The position numbers and the translations under genes are program-made. A DNA stretch of 33,584 nt from Frankia nepalensis. Lineage in GTDB: Bacteria; Actinomycetota; Actinomycetes; Frankiales; Frankiaceae. Shown one piece after another: positions 32,430-33,584 of the stretch. Each line of letters begins with the position of its first letter. The first letter of the stretch is position 1. Below the pieces are notes generated by a model. That model was not told the DNA's origin. It worked only from the letters and a program-made list of their open reading frames with translations, and ran no database searches. The stretch covers positions 1 to 33,584 of the forward strand of contig NZ_JADWYU010000174.1 in NCBI RefSeq assembly GCF_016786325.1, given 5' to 3'.

Positions 32430-32511
32430 CCGCGCCCATCCTGGCGCGTCCGTCATTGCCGTGTCCATGACCACCGTGCCTGTGACCACCGCGCCCGTCC
32501 TGGCGCGTCCG
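32430..32511 (+). repeat. 23-bp direct repeat in the Rieske/ADC spacer
   Basis: The 23-mers at 32430-32452 and 32489-32511 differ at one position and are 59 bp apart. Each ends CTGGCGCGTCCG. The surrounding bases carry shorter related GTGACC/CCGCGCCC units, so the whole spacer looks like a decayed tandem array. Confidence 0.6.
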
Positions 32512-32646
32512 CTCGGTCCGGGCAGTCCCGCGGACCTGGCCAGTCGACCTGGCCTGGCCACACCGATCAGCCAGTCCGTCGGCTGTGCACTGCCGTCGGC
32601 TGGTTCACGTCTTCCCACATCCAGCCGATCAACGAGGAGGGTCCCG

Positions 32647-33408
32647 ATGGGGAACCGTTGGGTACGCGCCGTCGAGAAGAAGTCCGAGGCCGAGGCGAGC
32701 ATCGGGGCCGGCCTGCCGCCGATCCCGTCGCTGGAGGTCGTCTACCTGACCGATCCCGCGGTGCTGGCGGCGGTGCTGCCGCCACCGCTGACGCCGCCGG
32801 CCGAGCCGCGGGTGCATGTCCGGGTCACCGACATCGACCTGCGCTTCGGCGACTACCACTACAAGGAACTCGTCGGCTACTTCGCTGTCGACGCCGTGTA
32901 CGACGGCGTGACCGGGGAGTACCCGCTGCTGATCCCCATCGACCTCGAGTCGGCGATCTCGATCAGCCGCGAGAAGCACGGCGAACCGAAGAAGCTCGCC
33001 GATCTGGAACTCACCCGGGATGGAAACCACGTCGAAGGGCGGATCACCCGCAACGGCGTGACCTTCATCGAGATCATCGGCGATGTCACCGAGAGCCTGC
33101 CCGTTCCGCCGCCCTACCCGGCCACCCAGTGGTGGTACAAGTTCATGCCCGCCGTCTCCGGCTCCGGTTTCGACGGCGACCCGCTACTCGTGCGCTACGA
33201 CCAGGTCCGCACCCCGGTCACCGCGGAGAGGGTCGAGGGCAAGCTCGTGCTGCGCGACGAGCCCACCGCCCCCGTCATCGACCTGCCCGTGCTCGAAACC
33301 GTCTCGATCGCCTGGACGACGCGGTCGTCGAAGGGCGGGGCCAGTGTCGTCGGACCGGTCGACCCGGTCGCTTTCGAGCCGTTCGTGCGTGCCCGCTACG
33401 ACCACTGA
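32647..33408 (+). CDS. Acetoacetate decarboxylase-like protein
   Basis: Protein of 253 residues of the ADC fold. The Schiff-base lysine pair of the family appears as ISREKHGEPKKLADLEL, with K115 and K116 falling at the same numbers as in the clostridial enzyme. LEVVYLTDPAVLAAVLPPPL and the GYFAVDAVYDGVTGEYPLLI segment are typical ADC features. ATG 32647 follows GAGGAGGG; an upstream GTG at 32461 lies in the repeat-rich spacer and is rejected. It would decarboxylate, hydrate or dehydrate a beta-keto acid or related aldol substrate. It follows the Rieske oxygenase and precedes an amidohydrolase, suggesting ring or side-chain processing. Confidence 0.9.
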   Translation: MGNRWVRAVEKKSEAEASIGAGLPPIPSLEVVYLTDPAVLAAVLPPPLTPPAEPRVHVRVTDIDLRFGDYHYKELVGYFAVDAVYDGVTGEYPLLIPIDLESAISISREKHGEPKKLADLELTRDGNHVEGRITRNGVTFIEIIGDVTESLPVPPPYPATQWWYKFMPAVSGSGFDGDPLLVRYDQVRTPVTAERVEGKLVLRDEPTAPVIDLPVLETVSIAWTTRSSKGGASVVGPVDPVAFEPFVRARYDH

Positions 33409-33498
33409 TCCGAGAGCCGGCGCGGCCATGGGCCATCCAACACGTCCCGCGGTCCCAGAAATCCGAGCAACCCATGCCTCAGAACCAGGAAAAAAGTC

Positions 33499-33584
33499 AT
33501 GAGCGATAAATACCTGTTGATCTCGACTGACACGCATGCCGGGTTGCCGCCGGAGCAGTACCGCGACTATCTGGACCCGAAGTA
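33499..33584 (+). CDS. Amidohydrolase family 2, first 28 residues (cut by window edge)
   Basis: ATG 33499 follows AGGAAAAAAG and opens MSDKYLLISTDTHAG, then LPPEQYRDYLDPKY, the usual start of actinobacterial TIM-barrel amidohydrolases that carry a DTHAG metal-site version. It is 90 bp after the ADC-like gene on the same strand. Only the N-terminus is visible, so metal-site completeness and length are unknown; it is a relative of the amidohydrolase at 4673 by family, not a close copy. Confidence 0.75.
   Translation, partial: MSDKYLLISTDTHAGLPPEQYRDYLDPK

Noticed and set aside
1-33584. Insertion sequences, prophage or integrase
   Set aside because: No transposase, integrase or terminal repeats recognised; base composition looks even throughout by eye.

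Overview
The window is GC-rich DNA with strong third-position G/C, frequent GTG starts and purine-rich ribosome sites. It carries two F420-type luciferase-like oxidoreductases, an NDMA-type alcohol dehydrogenase, CaiB/BaiF and P450 genes, and PucR, IclR and TetR regulators. This points to an actinobacterium with a large catabolic genome. A Frankia/Pseudofrankia-like member of the Frankiales, or a relative of the mycolata, is my best guess. That is an inference from gene content; no rRNA, tRNA or housekeeping marker is present.

Layout. (1) Positions 1-5848, minus strand: a P450 cut by the left edge, a CaiB/BaiF CoA-transferase, a TIGR03619-type LLM oxidoreductase, a complete P450 paralogous to the first, and an amidohydrolase. 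(2) 5980-9665, plus strand: a divergent GntR/FCD regulator, a lipoprotein substrate-binding protein, and two single hot-dog MaoC-type proteins separated by a long inverted repeat. (3) 9985-13797: a SnoaL-like protein divergent from a TetR regulator, then an HSL-family esterase and a PucR-type regulator. (4) 13968-20843, plus strand: alcohol dehydrogenase, a second LLM oxidoreductase, a cupin, an acyl-CoA synthetase and an overlapping pair of acyl-CoA dehydrogenase genes. (5) 20941-23863, minus strand: a CruF-like membrane protein, an RlaP-type nucleotidyltransferase and an IclR regulator. (6) 24034-28388, plus strand: three SDR genes and a membrane diguanylate cyclase. (7) 28562-30818, minus strand: a second lipoprotein substrate-binding protein and a TetR regulator. 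(8) 31286 to the end, plus strand: a KshA-like Rieske oxygenase, an acetoacetate-decarboxylase-like protein and the start of a second amidohydrolase.

How the genes fit together (inference). The set reads as a catabolic island for a hydrophobic, probably cyclic (terpenoid, steroid-like or aromatic) acid. Lipoproteins bind substrate, P450s and the Rieske enzyme hydroxylate, and SDR/ADH/LLM enzymes oxidise or reduce. A CoA ligase or CoA-transferase activates the acid, paired acyl-CoA dehydrogenases and paired MaoC proteins dehydrogenate and hydrate, and amidohydrolase and ADC-like enzymes hydrolyse or decarboxylate. No thiolase, crotonase, ferredoxin, Rieske reductase or ABC permease/ATPase is visible, so the pathway must be completed elsewhere.

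The non-coding DNA is unusually rich in dyad symmetry. It holds a triple tandem operator before the Rieske gene (31165-31208), palindromes in the GntR, TetR and IclR divergent spacers, a 31-nt-arm inverted repeat between the MaoC genes, and a 14-bp perfect hairpin between convergent genes. These are the strongest leads for something undescribed. All functional calls come from reading motifs by eye; no database search was run.
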